Assembly (NCBI RefSeq): GCF_022539505.1
Contig: NC_061508.1
Location: 92,111,276-92,175,275 of the forward strand
DNA length: 64,000 nt
Origin: Lolium rigidum
Lineage: Eukaryota; Streptophyta; Magnoliopsida; Poales; Poaceae
Reading direction: 5' to 3'
In this document: positions 22,221-34,379 of the stretch, piece after piece
How positions within the stretch are numbered: position 1 is the stretch's first letter
How the letters are laid out: every line of letters begins with the position of its first letter
Program-made: the position numbers and the translations under genes
The notes under the pieces: generated by a model
Told to the model about the DNA's origin: nothing
What the model saw: only the letters and a program-made list of their open reading frames with translations
Databases searched by the model: none

Positions 22221-23202
22221 ATGGGTAAACCTCGCAATACTGAATTCGCCATATTACCATCCACTACAAGAAAAGGTACAACTCTGAGTACCTCTGCTGC
22301 TCTTGATTCACCATCTGTGATAAGTCAACTTGTTTCACCACCACAAGCTTCACATGCTGGTACTTCTGTTGAATCTGAAAATTCTTCTTATAATCTTAAT
22401 GATGCTTCTGCTGTGCTTGATGATAGTGGTTCGTTAGGATCTTTTCTAGATGCTACAATTGCTAGGTCTAGACAAATTGAAAATACTGAAATTCCTAATG
22501 AAAATATTGTTACACCTGTTAATTCACCTGAGTCTGTTGAATACTCTAGTGATGATCTTGATGAAGATTATGTGGAACTTGATGATGATTTTATTAATAA
22601 ATGCAATGCTACTACTGATGCAAGTAATATTGAAAAGCTTCTTGCACAACGTGCTGTTAGATATAAACTCGTCTCCCGATCCTAAATTTGCCACATCTCC
22701 TATAAACATTAAGGATAAGGATTATGATTTTTCTCTTGATTTATCTCATATATCTATTGTTGAGAAAACACCTTTTTGTGGTACTGAAAAAGAAAGTGTT
22801 GTAGAACACATGATTGAGTTGTCTACTCTGAGTAGCTTGTTTTCTGATGATACCAAGAAGCGTACTTATTTTGTTGCTAAATTTTTTCCTTTCTCATTAA
22901 AGGATGATGCTAAAACTTGGTATAATAGTTGGCCTCCTGATTCTATTGATAGTCCAAGTGGTTTGCTTGATGTTTTCTTCCGGAAATACTTTCCTGGTAG
23001 TGCTCAACATATTGCTTTGCAAAAAATCTATAGTTTTGACCAGGAAGATGGAGAGAAATTGCCTGAAGCTTGGGCAAGGTTTGGCTCTCTTATCAGAGCT
23101 CGGCCTGGACATGATCAGGAAAAGCATAATTTACTTGATATATTTTATAGTGGACTAACCATTGAGTCGAGGGCATACCTGGATGATTTACTTGATATCT
23201 TT
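22221..23202 (+). pseudogene. Athila gag, frameshifted and truncated
   Basis: The frame starts at ATG 22221 (MGKPRNTEFAILPSTTRKG) with a Ser/Thr- and Asp/Glu-rich N-terminus. Near 22655 a one-base shift moves the protein into another frame (LLDINSSPDPKFATSPINI). That frame continues into the retrotransposon gag core: RTYFVAKFFPFSLKDDAKTW, LLDVFFRKYFPG, EAWARFGSLIRARPGHDQEK, LLDIFYSGLTIESRAYLD. At about 23203 gag stops abruptly against a 5'-truncated LTR of another element, so the zinc knuckle and all of pol are missing. The gag core normally packages RNA in a cytoplasmic particle; this copy cannot make a full protein. Confidence 0.75.
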
Positions 23203-24642
23203 TCAGAAATCCTACAAAGGAAATATTCTCGGAATTGGACGAAATCAACGCCCAGGGTCTTATTTTTCCACGAAGCTTCCAGAAGACCGAGGGAGATACG
23301 AAGTGGGGCCACGGGGCGCCGACACCATAGGCCGGCGCGGCCAGGGTGGGCCTCGCGCCGCCCTATGGTGTGGGGTCCCCGTTAGCCCTCCGACTCTGCC
23401 CTTCCGCCTACTTAAAGCATTCGTCGCAAAAACCCCAGTACCGAGAGCCACGATACGGAAAACCTTCCAGAGACGCCGCCGCCACCAATCCCATCTCGGG
23501 GGATTCAGGAGATCGCCTCCGGCACCCTGCCGGAGAGGGGAATCATCTCCCGGAGGTCTCTTCATCACCATGATCGCCTCCGGATCGATGTGTGAGTAGT
23601 TCACCCCTGGACTATGGGTCCATAGCAGTAGCTAGATGGTTGTCTTCTCCTCATTGTGCTATCATGTTAGATCTTGTGAGATGCCTATCATGATCAAGAT
23701 CAGCTATTTGTAATGCTACATGTTGTGTTTGTTGGGATCCGATGAATATGGAATACTATGTCAAGTTGATTATCAATCTATCATATATGTGTTGTTTATG
23801 TTCTTGCATGCTCTCCGTTGCTAGTAGAGGCTCTGGCCAAGTTGATACTTGTGACTCCAAGAGGGAGTATTTATGCTCGATAGTGGGTTCATGCCTCCAT
23901 TAAATGCGGGACGGTGACGGAAAGTTCTAAGGTTGTGGATGTGCTTGTTGCCACTAGGGATAAAACATCGATGCTTTGTCTAAGGATATTTGTGTTGATT
24001 ACATTACGCACCATACTTAATGCAATTGTCTATTGTTTGCAACTTAATACTGGAAGGGGTTCGGATGATAACCTCGAAGGTGGACTTTTTAGGCATAGAT
24101 GCATGCTGGATAGCGGTCTATGTACTTTGTCGTAATGCCCTGATTAAATCTCATAGTACTCATCGGGATATATGTATGTGCATTGTTATGCCTTCTTTAT
24201 TTGTCAATTTCCCAACTATAATTTGTTCACCCAACATGCTATTTCTTATCGGAGAGACACCACTAGTGAACTGTGGACCCCGGTCCATTCTTTACATCTG
24301 AAATACAATCTACTGCAATACTTGTTCTTTACTGTTCTTCGCAAACAAACATCATCTTCCACACTATACATCTAATCCTTTGTTTTCAGCAAGCCGGTGA
24401 GATTGACAACCTCACTGTTACGTTGGGGCAAAGTACTTTGATTGTGTTGTGCGGAGTTCCACGTTGGCGCCGGAATCCCTGGTGTTGCGCCGCACTACAC
24501 TCCGCCACCAACAACCTTCACGTGTTCCTTGACTCCCTACTGGTTCGATAACCTTGGTTTCTTACCGAGGGAAAACTTGTCGCTGTACACATCACACCTT
24601 CCTCTTGGGGTTCCCAACGGACGTGTGTCTTACACGCCATCA
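23203..24642 (+). mobile_element. 5'-truncated Athila LTR
   Basis: Homology to the LTR at 6317-7912 begins at AGAAATCCTACAAAGGAAAT, about 170 bases inside the LTR, and runs to the normal end ACACGCCATCA. The first part is missing and is replaced by the gag of the upstream element, so the junction near 23203 is a deletion or recombination breakpoint, not an insertion edge. Confidence 0.8.
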
Positions 24643-24654
24643 AGACGAGTTTTA

Positions 24655-24672
24655 CGGCGCCGTTGCTCGGGG
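24655..24672 (+). other. Mutated tRNA-Asp primer-binding site
   Basis: CGGCGCCGTTGCTCGGGG lies 12 bases after the LTR end. The first base T has become C and a T is inserted near the end, so priming would be impaired. Confidence 0.65.
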
Positions 24673-24902
24673 AGATCAAGACACGCTGCAAGGGGAGTCT
24701 CCCACATCCAATCTCTTTACTTTGTTTTTGTCTTGCTTTACTTTATTTTATTTACTGCTTTGTTTGCTCTCTATACCAAAAATACAAAAAAAATAGTTGC
24801 TAGATTTACTTTATTTACTGTCTTGTTCTCTATATTAAAAACACAAAAAAATTAGTTATTTGCATTTACTTTATTTAGTTTGGTTTATTTACTACTGTTA
24901 AA

Positions 24903-26526
24903 ATGGGTACTGTTGAGAATACTAAGTTGTGTGACTTCACTAGCATAAATAATAATGATTTCCTATGCACACCTATTGCTCCACCTGCTACTACAGCAGA
25001 ATTTTTTGAAATTAAACTTGCTTTACTAAATCTTGTTATGAGAGAGCAATTTTCCGGTGTTAGTTCCGATGATGCTCGCTGCCCATCTTAATAATTTTGT
25101 TGAACTATGTGAAATGCAAAAGTATAAGGATGTAGATGGTGACATTATAAAATTAAAATTGTTTCCTTTCTCCTTAAGAGAAAGAGCTAAAGATTGGTTG
25201 CTATCTCTACCTAGAAATAGTATTGATTCATGGACTAAATGTAAGGATGCTTTCATTGGTAGATATTATCCTCCCGCTAAAATTATATCTTTGAGAAGTA
25301 GCATAATGAATTTTAAGCAATTAGATAATGAACATATTGCTCAAGCATGGGAGAGAATGAAATCTTTGGTAAAGAATTGCCCTACCCATGGACTAACTAC
25401 TTGGATGATCATCCAAACCTTTTATGCAGGATTGATTTTTTCTTCGCGGAACCTATTGGATTCAGCTGCTGGAGGTACCTTTATGTCCATCACTTTGGGG
25501 GCGGCAACAAAGCTTCTTGATAATATGATGATCAATTACTCTGAATGGCACACTGAAAGAGCTCCACAAGGTAAGAAGGTAAATTCTGTTGAAGAAACCG
25601 CCTCCTTGAGTGATAAGATTGATGCTATTATGTCTATGCTTGTGAATGGTAGATCTAATGTTGATCCTAATAATGTTCCTTTAGCTTCATTGGTTTCCGA
25701 AGAAGAACATGTTGATGTGAACTTCATTAAAAGTAATAATTTCAACAACAATGCTTATAGGAATAATTCCGGTAACAACTATAGGCCATATCCTTCTGCT
25801 AATGGTAATGGTTATGGTAATTCTTATGGGAATTCTTACAACAATAATAGGAGTGTACCCCCTGGTCTTGAAGCCATGCTTAAAGAATTTATTAGTACAC
25901 AAACTGCTTTTAACAAATCTGTTGAAGAAAAGCTTGATAAAATTGATATTCTTGCTTCTAAGGTTGATAGACTTGCCTCTGATGTTGATCTTTTAAAATT
26001 GAAAGTTATGCCTAATAAGGATAATTATAATAAAATTTTTACTACAGCAAACGCCATCCAAGTTCGAATTAATGAAAGTATTAGATTGATGGCTGAATTG
26101 CATGCTAGATGGGAAAGAGAAGAAAATGAAAAACTTGCTAAAGAGAATAATGTAGCTAAAGTTTGGACTATTACCACCACTAGTAATGTTAATGCTTCAC
26201 ATGTTGTTACACCTCCTACTATTAATGATAAAATAATTGGTGTTGGCAATGTTTCTACTCCTAGTGCAAAGCGTGCAGAATTGCCTGAAACTGCTGAAAT
26301 TGCTAAAACTGCTGAAACTGAAACTGATAAAACTGCTGAAATTTTTCAAAATATTGGGGACAATGATCCCATTGCTGTAGATCATAATGGTTGTGATTTT
26401 GATGATTGTCACATCTCTGAAGTTATAAAGTTCTTACAAAAACTTGCTAAAAGTCCGAACGCTAGTGCTATAAATTTGGCCTTTACAAAACATATTACAA
26501 ATGCTCTCATAAAAGCTAGAGAGGAG
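24903..26526 (+). pseudogene. Athila gag, frameshifted, end removed by an LTR
   Basis: It begins at ATG 24903 (MGTVENTKLCDFTSINNND). A frameshift near 25070 links it to a 490-codon frame starting LAAHLNNFVELCEMQKYKDV. The gag core is clear: KLFPFSLRERAKDWLLSLPR, CKDAFIGRYYPPAKI, QAWERMKSLVKNCPTHGL and IQTFYAGLIFSSRNLLDSAA. An Asn/Tyr/Gly-rich linker follows (about residues 230-265 of the long frame), then a coiled-coil-like stretch (FNKSVEEKLDKIDILASKVD) and a Thr/Glu-rich repeat (ETAEIAKTAETETDKTAE). The TGA that ends the frame is the first codon of an inserted minus-strand LTR at 26527. No protease, RT or integrase remains. Apart from the one shift it is the best-kept gag in the left half. 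Confidence 0.75.
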
Positions 26527-28242
26527 TGATGTCTACGGGTGCTTCTATTCTTGAAGACAGTGTTGGGCCTCCAAGAGCAGAGGTTTGTAGAACAGCAGCA
26601 AGTTTCCCTTAAGTGGATCACCCAAGGTTTATCGAACTCAGGGAGGAAGAGGTCAAAGATATCCCTCTCAAGCAACCCTGCAACCACAAAGCAAGAAGTC
26701 TCTTGTGTCCCCAACACACCTAATAGGTGCACTAGTTCGGCGAAGAGATAGTGAAATACAAGTGGTATGAATGAATATGAGCAGTAGTAACGGCGCCGGA
26801 AAAGTGCTTGCCGACGTGCGGTTGATGGTAGTAATATTGCAGGATGTAAAGATGCGGTAAAACGAGTAAACAAGCAGCGATAGCGATATTTAGGAACAAG
26901 GCCTAGGGATCATACTTTCACTAGTGGACACTCTCAACATTGATCACATAACAGAATAAATAGATAGATGCTAGACTCTACACTCTCTTGTTGGATGATG
27001 AACACCACTAACCGTGTAGGATTACACGAACCCTCAATGCCGGAGTTAACAAGCTCCACAATATTCGATGTTCATGTTTAAATAACCTTAGAGTGCATGA
27101 CAGATCAACATAACCAAACCAAGTACTAACATAGCATGCACACTCGTCACCTTCACGCTACGAAAGGAGGAATAGATCACATCAATACCATCATAGCAAT
27201 AGTTAACTTCATAATCTACAAGAGATCACAATCATAGCCCACGCCAAGTACTACACGATGCACACACTCGTCACCATTACACCGTACGGGAGGAATAAAC
27301 TACTTTAATAACATCACTAGAGTAGCACGCAGATATATTGTGATACAAAACACATTGCAATCATAAAGAGATATAAATAAGCACTTCACTATGCCATTCA
27401 TAACAGTGAATAAGTATTCCGTGAAATATAGCCTAAGAGACCCACACGGTGCACACACTCGTCACCTTTACACACGTGGGACAAGGAGTCTCCGGAGATC
27501 ACATAAGTAAAACCCACTTGACTAGCATAATGACATCTAGATTACAAGCATCATCATATGAATCTCAATCATGTAGGGCAGCTCATGAGATTATTGTATT
27601 GAAGCACATAGGAGAGAGATTAACCACATAGCTACCAGTACAGCCCCGAACCTCGATGGAGAACTACCCCCTCCTCATGGGAGACAGCAGCGTTGATGAA
27701 GATGGCGGTGGTGTCGATGGAGGAGCCTTCCGGGGGCACTTCCCCGTCCCGGCGGCGTGCCGGAACGGAGACTCCTGTCCCCCAGATCTTGGCTTCGCGA
27801 TGGCGGCGGCTCTGGAAGGTTTTCTCTGGTTTCGTCGAACGTGGTAGGGTTTTCGTGACGGAGACCTTAAGTAGGCGGAAGGGCAGCCTCGGAGGGGGCC
27901 TGGTGGGCCCACACACCAGGTGGGCGCGCCCCACCCCTTGGCCGCGCCGCCCTGGCGTGTGGGGCCCCCCTGGCTCCTCTCTGGTACTTCTTCGATGCTC
28001 TGGAACCTTCCGGGAAAAATAGGATGTTGGGCGTTGATTTCGTCCGATTCCGAGAATATTTCCTTTCTAGGATTTCTGAAACCAAAAACAGCAGAAAATA
28101 GCAACTGGCACTTCGGCATCTCGTTAATAGGTTAGTTTCGGAAAATGCATCAAAACGATATAAAGTGTGAACAAAACATGTAGGTATTGTCATAAAACTA
28201 GCATGGAACATAAGAAATTATAGATACGTTTGAGACGTATCA
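26527..28242 (-). mobile_element. Athila-lineage 3' LTR (minus strand)
   Basis: On the minus strand it starts TGATACGTCTCAAACGTATC at 28242 and ends GTAGACATCA at 26527, 1,716 bp. This is close in length and sequence to the LTRs of the complete element at 43293-50112. It inserted into the gag frame after AGAGAGGAG. The polypurine tract complement follows at about 28245. Its partner LTR and target duplication lie beyond the MULE and outside the window. Confidence 0.85.
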
Positions 28243-30183
28243 AGCATCCCCAAGCTTAGTTCCTACTCGCCCTCGAGTAGGTAAGCGATAACAAATATAA
28301 TTTCTTAAGTGACATGCTATCATAATCTTGATCTATACAATTGTAAAGCATATGTAATGAATGCAGCGATTCAAAGCAATGGTAAAGATAATGACTAAAC
28401 AATTGAATCATATAGCAAATATACTTTTCATGGATAGTACTTTCAAGTCAAGCATCAATAAGACTTGCATAAGAGTTACTCATAAAGCAATAAATTCAAA
28501 GTAAAAGGTATTGAAGCAACACAAAGGATGATTAAGTTTCAGCAATTGCTTTCAACTTGTAACATGTATATCTCATGGATAGTTGTCAACATAAAGCAAT
28601 ATAACAAGTGCAATAAGTAAACATGTAAGAATCAATGCATAGTTGACACAAGTGTTTGTTTCTAAGATAGAAAGAATGGGTAAACTGACTCAACATAAAG
28701 TAAAAGATAGGCCCTTCGCAGAGGGAAGCAGGGATTAAATCATGTGCTAGAGCTTTTTAAGTTTTGAAATCATATAGAGAGCATAAAAGTAAAGTTTTGA
28801 GAGGTGTTTGTTGTTGTCAACGAATGGTAGTGGGCACTCTAACCCCCATGCCAAACATACTTTCAAAGAGCGGCTCCCATGAAGGACGTTATCTCTACCA
28901 GCAAGGTAGATCATCCCTCTTCTCTTTTGTTTACACATGTATTTTAGTTTTATTTATGGTTGACACTCCTCCCAACCTTTTGCTTACACAAGCCATGGCT
29001 AACCGAATCCTCGGGTGCCTTCCAACATCCACATACCATGAAGGAGTGTCTATTTGCAAAATTAAGTTGCTTAGTGATGAATCAGAGCAAAACATGTGAA
29101 GAGAATTATTAATGAAGGTTGATTAATTGGGGGCTGGGAACCCCGCGCCAGCTCTTTTTGCAAAATTATTGGATAAGCGGACGAAGCCACTAATCCATTG
29201 GTGAAAGCTGCCCAACAAGATTGAAAGATAAAACACCACATACTTCCTCATGAGCTATAAAACATTGACACAAATAAGAAGTAATAAAGTTTTGAATTGT
29301 TTAAAGGTAGGACATGAAGTAATTTACTTTGGAATGGCAGAGAGATACCATGTGGTAGGTAGGTATGGTGGACACAAATGGCATAGTTTTTGGCTCAAGG
29401 ATTTGGATGCACGAGAAGAATTCCTCTCAATACAAGGCTAGGCTAGCAAGGTTTGTTTGAAGCAAACTCAAGTATAAAACGGTGCAGGAAGACTCACATA
29501 TGAACATATTGTAAGCATTATAAGACTTTACATCGTCTTCCTTGTTGTTCAAACACCTTAACCAGAAAATATCTAGACTCTAGAGAAACTAATCATGCAA
29601 ACCAAATTTTAACAAGCTCTATGTAGTTCTTCACTAATAGGTGCAAAGTACATGATGCAAGAGCTTAAACATGATCTATATGAGCACAACAATTACCAAG
29701 TATCACATTATTCAAGACATTATACCAATTACCACATGCAGCATTTTCTGTTTCCAACCATATAGCAATGAACGAAGCAGTTTCAACCTTCGCCATGAAC
29801 ATTAAAAGCTAAGAACACGAGTGTTCATACGAACCAGCGGAGCGTGTCTCTCTCCCACACAAGCATTTATTCAAACAAAAACAAAAACAAAAACAAACAG
29901 ACGCTCCAAGCAAAGTACATAAGATGTGGCCGAATAAAAATATAGTTTCAAGAGAAGAAACCTAATAATTTGTCGATGAAGAAGGGGATGCCTTGGGCAT
30001 CCCCAAGCTTAGATGCTTGAGTATTCTTGAAATATGCAGGGATGAACCACCGGGGCATCCCCAAGCTTAGAGCTTTCACTCTTCTTGATCATATTATATC
30101 ATCCTCCTCTCTTGACCCTTGAAAACTTCCTCCACACCAAACTCAAAACAAACTCATTAGAGGGTTAGTGCATAATCAAAAAT

Positions 30184-30405
30184 TCATATGTTCAGAGGTG
30201 ACACAATCATTCTTAACACTTCTGGACATTGCACAAAGGTACTGGACGTTAATGGAACAAAGAAATCCATCCAACACAGCAAAAGAGGCAATGCGAAATA
30301 AAAGGCAGAATCTGTCAAAACAGAACCGTCCGTAAAGACGAATTTTAAAGAGGCACCAGACTTGCTCAAATGAAAATGCTCAAATTGAATGAAAGTTGCG
30401 TACAT
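30184..30405 (-). CDS. Small ORF (73 aa), second copy
   Basis: Counterpart of the frames at 9309 and 46108: MYATFIQFEHFHLSKSGAS, then a hydrophobic SAFYFALPLLLCWMDFFVPL. Seven or eight residues differ from the other copies. The start and stop positions are conserved. Function unknown; possibly only a shared noncoding block. Confidence 0.25.
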   Translation of the reverse strand: MYATFIQFEHFHLSKSGASLKFVFTDGSVLTDSAFYFALPLLLCWMDFFVPLTSSTFVQCPEVLRMIVSPLNI

Positions 30406-30703
30406 ATCTGAGGATCACTCACGTAAATTGGCATAATTTTCTGAGTTACCTACAGAGAATTAGGCCCAGATTCGTGACAGGAAGAAATCTGTTTCACGCG
30501 CAGTAATCCAAATCTAGTATGAACCTTACTATCAAAGACTTTACTTGGCACAACAATGCAATAAAATAAAGATAAGGAGAGGTTGCTACAGTAGTAACAA
30601 CTTCCAAGACACAAATATAAAAAAAGTACTGTAGTAAAATAAACACATGGGTTATCTCCCAAGAAGTGCTTTCTTTATAGCCATTAAGATGGGCTCAGCA
30701 GTT

Positions 30704-31110
30704 TTAATGATGCACTCGCAAGAAATAGTAGTTGAAGCAAAAGAGAGCATCAAGAAGCAAATTCAAAACAAATTTAAGCCTAACATGCTTCCTATGAAAA
30801 GGAATCTTGTAAATAAACAAGTTCATGAGGAGCAAAGTAACAAGCATAGGAAGATAGAACAAGTGTAGCTTCAAAAATTTCAGCACATAGAGAGGCATTT
30901 TAGTAACATGAAAATTTCTACAACCATATTTTCCTCTCTCATAATAACTTTCAGTAGCATCATGAGCAAACTCAACAATATAACTATCACATAAAGCATT
31001 CTTATCATGAGTCTCATGCATAAAATTATTACTACTCCCAACATAAGCATAATCAATTTTATTAGTAATAGTGGGAGCAAATTCAACAAAGTAGCTATCA
31101 TTATTATTCT
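30704..31110 (-). pseudogene. C-terminal part of the 213-aa element ORF
   Basis: Read from 31110 down to 30704, the frame matches residues ~80-213 of the ORF at 45166-45807: MHETHDKNALCDSYIVEFAH, YERGKYGCRNFHVTKMPLY, and the hydrophobic LHLFYLPMLVTLLLMNLFIY. The N-terminal part was separated by the MULE insertion. Only a few residues differ and no stop has appeared. Confidence 0.5.
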
Positions 31111-34100
31111 TAGGGAGTGACTATCTAGCAGCCGGCTGTTTTTCAATTGGGGAACAGACACATTTTTTGAACCATTCAAATGATGACAGCTGGCATACAG
31201 AAAAATCTGTTTCAAACAAAAACCAATAATTCAGTTAAATGATGAATTGTCTGTTTCAGTTATACAAAAACAGACACATTATCAGTTTTCAGCCCATTCA
31301 GTCCGAAACAGATTTCAGAAAACCCATATAGCAGGGACCCCCACCAGCACGTCCAGCCCATATAACAAACTTAGTAAAAAAACATAAAGCCCATATAGCA
31401 GGGATCTGACTAAGCACATTACAGCCCAGGAAAACACACAGCTACGATGATATACTTCTCGTGCAAGCAAAAAGTAGTCACGTGAGATCTACCGACTCCA
31501 ACCACTCCATCCAGATATTCCTCTCCTGATTCAGATCGAGAATAGGCTTGAACGAGATAAAAAATGGAGGACAATGATGAACAAGCACCAGGGAATAAGA
31601 AGGGGATAGGAAAACTGCACGAAATCCTACCTGGACTTGAAGATCCACTGCATTCCCAGGTTAGTTCCTCGTTCCCAAGTATCACCTGCAACACTTCATC
31701 CTCAGAAACTCAAGAATCTACACATCTCTCCATTTGTTTTCATATCTGGACTTGCATGCCTGTTTTATGACAAAAAAATGTCAGTCACAAAGAAACATGG
31801 TGTAAAACACCATCTCCCCCATAACACAAGAAAGTGATGCACAACTATCATTAGTTCTCATGTTTGCATTTTGCAGTATGATGCACTCTTGTTTGACAAA
31901 ACTAATGTAGTGATATAAAATAATGAAAAATAGAGAGATTGTGTGATAGTGAGAGACTAATTTTGAAAAGCATTGCAGCACTGTGTGCTGAAAAAAGTAC
32001 AGTGACTGAATTTACTCCCTATAACTCAGTTGAAGGGAGTATCTTCATGTGCTTTTCACTATTCACAAGACACAGAGATTCATAGAAAAGGTCGTCTACA
32101 TAAAAAACTGTATCACTGACTGTTTTATGTGTTCACGTGCATGTGTACTCATGAACTAACCACACAGAAAAATCAACCATAGATTTGGGAAAGAATGGCA
32201 TTATGACATACATACTGTGAGAAGAAAATGGTGCCAGGGGCTAGAATTCCTAGACCAAATTTCCCCGCTTTAATTCTCACAGCTTAGTACCCCCACAAAA
32301 TGAAGAGAGCTAGCAAAATTAAACATTCAGGGGGTAATAAAAGAAGAAGAAAGCATCTGATAGAGAGGTACCTTGTGGAGGATTGCAGCGGCTGGAGTGG
32401 TGCCCTGATGGAGACGAGCGACTGCGGTTGTAGGTCGGGGTGGATCCGATCACAAGGAGTACAGTGGCTGGAGTGGTGTTCTGATGAAAACTGCAAGGAG
32501 GACAAAATAGGCTAAACTAAAAAACTAAGAGTGAAATCGGGTAAAATGAACAACTTTAACTGAATGACAGTAGCCAAGACAGATATCATGGTGTTCAGAT
32601 ATAAATGAAGGCTCACAAATTTTGAAATGCATACATATGGAGCAGCTAACTACATGCACAGAGACAAGCTGCCTGCCCTGCCTAAAGCAAGCGGTACACA
32701 CTAAGGATCCCTACACCTGCTCCAGGCCATTGGCCTCCTGGAGCATGCGTTTCTCTGCTCCGCCCAGCCCACACTTGCCTAATTCAATCCTTGAAAAAAA
32801 TCATGTGTGGACAAAAACTGAAACCGGTACTAGAGATTAGAACACCGATCTGTCGCCGTATTCTTTGTGCAGCCCACTAAAAAATACTGAACCAATCACA
32901 GTGGACAAGTATCAAAACAACTTCGTGTTCAGTAAGAAAAATACTATATAGACAAGCGATCCCTACATACTGAGAACTCTAGAACCTACAAAAATCGTTA
33001 ACTCAAGAACCTACAATAGACTGCCCGCCATCTTTTAGTAAACCATACACATGCCCAAAAACAAGGCGGATATCAAATCAATCACCAGGAAAAAATGATG
33101 TACACGGCAGTACAGCAGTATTGCTAACACAGTAGCATGCAGAGATGCAAAAAATCCTTGCAGAATAAGATGAAGAGGTCGAGGAGGATGAATTTACCTG
33201 CCAACGTAGTCGTGGAGGAGCTGCTTCATCTTCTCGCACTTGGGGACGAACTGACCAGGTTCCACTTCCTCTGGGTGGCAGCGGGGCTGTACAGCCCTGA
33301 TGTATCGTCTGTGATTTCTTTACTTTACAGAAAACAAGTGAAACAAACACACATATGAGTGGAAAACTGATGCCAAACTAAAACTAATGCCAAACTGAAA
33401 ACGTGACAGCGCGAGTTCCTGTAGATAGCGAAAATACACGGATTTTAAAGCAACGACAGCGAAGAAACTGGGCATGTTTTTGAACGATACGAAAGATGTT
33501 GAGCAAGATGGGAGTTCAAAGATTCGAATGGGATCAAACTAGGCTGCAAACGGTGCACAGAGTCGACGTGTAGGCTCGCCGGAAAACAGACACACGAAAC
33601 AGCAACTGGCTGAAGAACTGAAGAAACTGAAAATCTGAAATAATTTCCTCTTAGGTTGCTCGAAATAAAATGATACACCACATAGAGAGAAATTCTCTTC
33701 TTCCACTTTCTTCTAACTCTAAATTTGATGCGGACCGTGTATTCATGAAAAAGTGAGCATGAGTGCTGAACAGGAAGTACCATGGAAATGAATTCAAAAT
33801 GGCATAGACATCTCACCATCGATAAAATGCAACTTCTGCCTTACCGCTTCACATCTTTGATCCCATTGATTATCTCTGCATAAGTGACAAACAATGATTG
33901 AGTAAAAATGAGCTTGGTGAATTGTACAAACAGATAACTACTAACTAAAAGATAAATAAAAAAATGTGGACACCCTCCTCCTTTGCCCAGGCAACCGGCT
34001 ATCAATCTTAAAAATAGTATAAGTGTTGGATAGAATGATACAATGAAAAGTTGAGAAATGAATAGCTGAAAGTTTGAAATAAAGAATTTGTATCCATTAA

Positions 34101-34379
34101 TATACTGACAGAGAGCATGGGGAGAAAAGGTACATTTTCAGTTTGAGGTGGTGCTACTTGCGCCTGATTTGTACACCAGCTGTAGAGGTACGAAGACAAT
34201 AATATGAGCAGCTGAAACTGATAAAATTAAATAACAGAAGAAGAAACAGACTTACATGCTACAGTGCTACTCCACCCTGGCTTTTAAGAAAATGTTCTTC
34301 TTTGAAGAAATGAGACAACAGACCCCATGCGTAATTGTGTAATAAACCTACAGGTGGAAACACATATATCGCTTGAGCA

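Larger units (their letters stand above)
28243..31110 (-). mobile_element. Internal region of a non-autonomous Athila element, cut by the MULE
   Basis: Read on the minus strand it parallels the complete element from within its 213-residue ORF through the 3' noncoding region to the polypurine tract. The match ends at TTATTATTCT (31110); in the intact copy the next bases are different, so this is where foreign DNA begins. It has the 18430-18840-type module (28740-29160) that the complete copy lacks. Confidence 0.75.
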
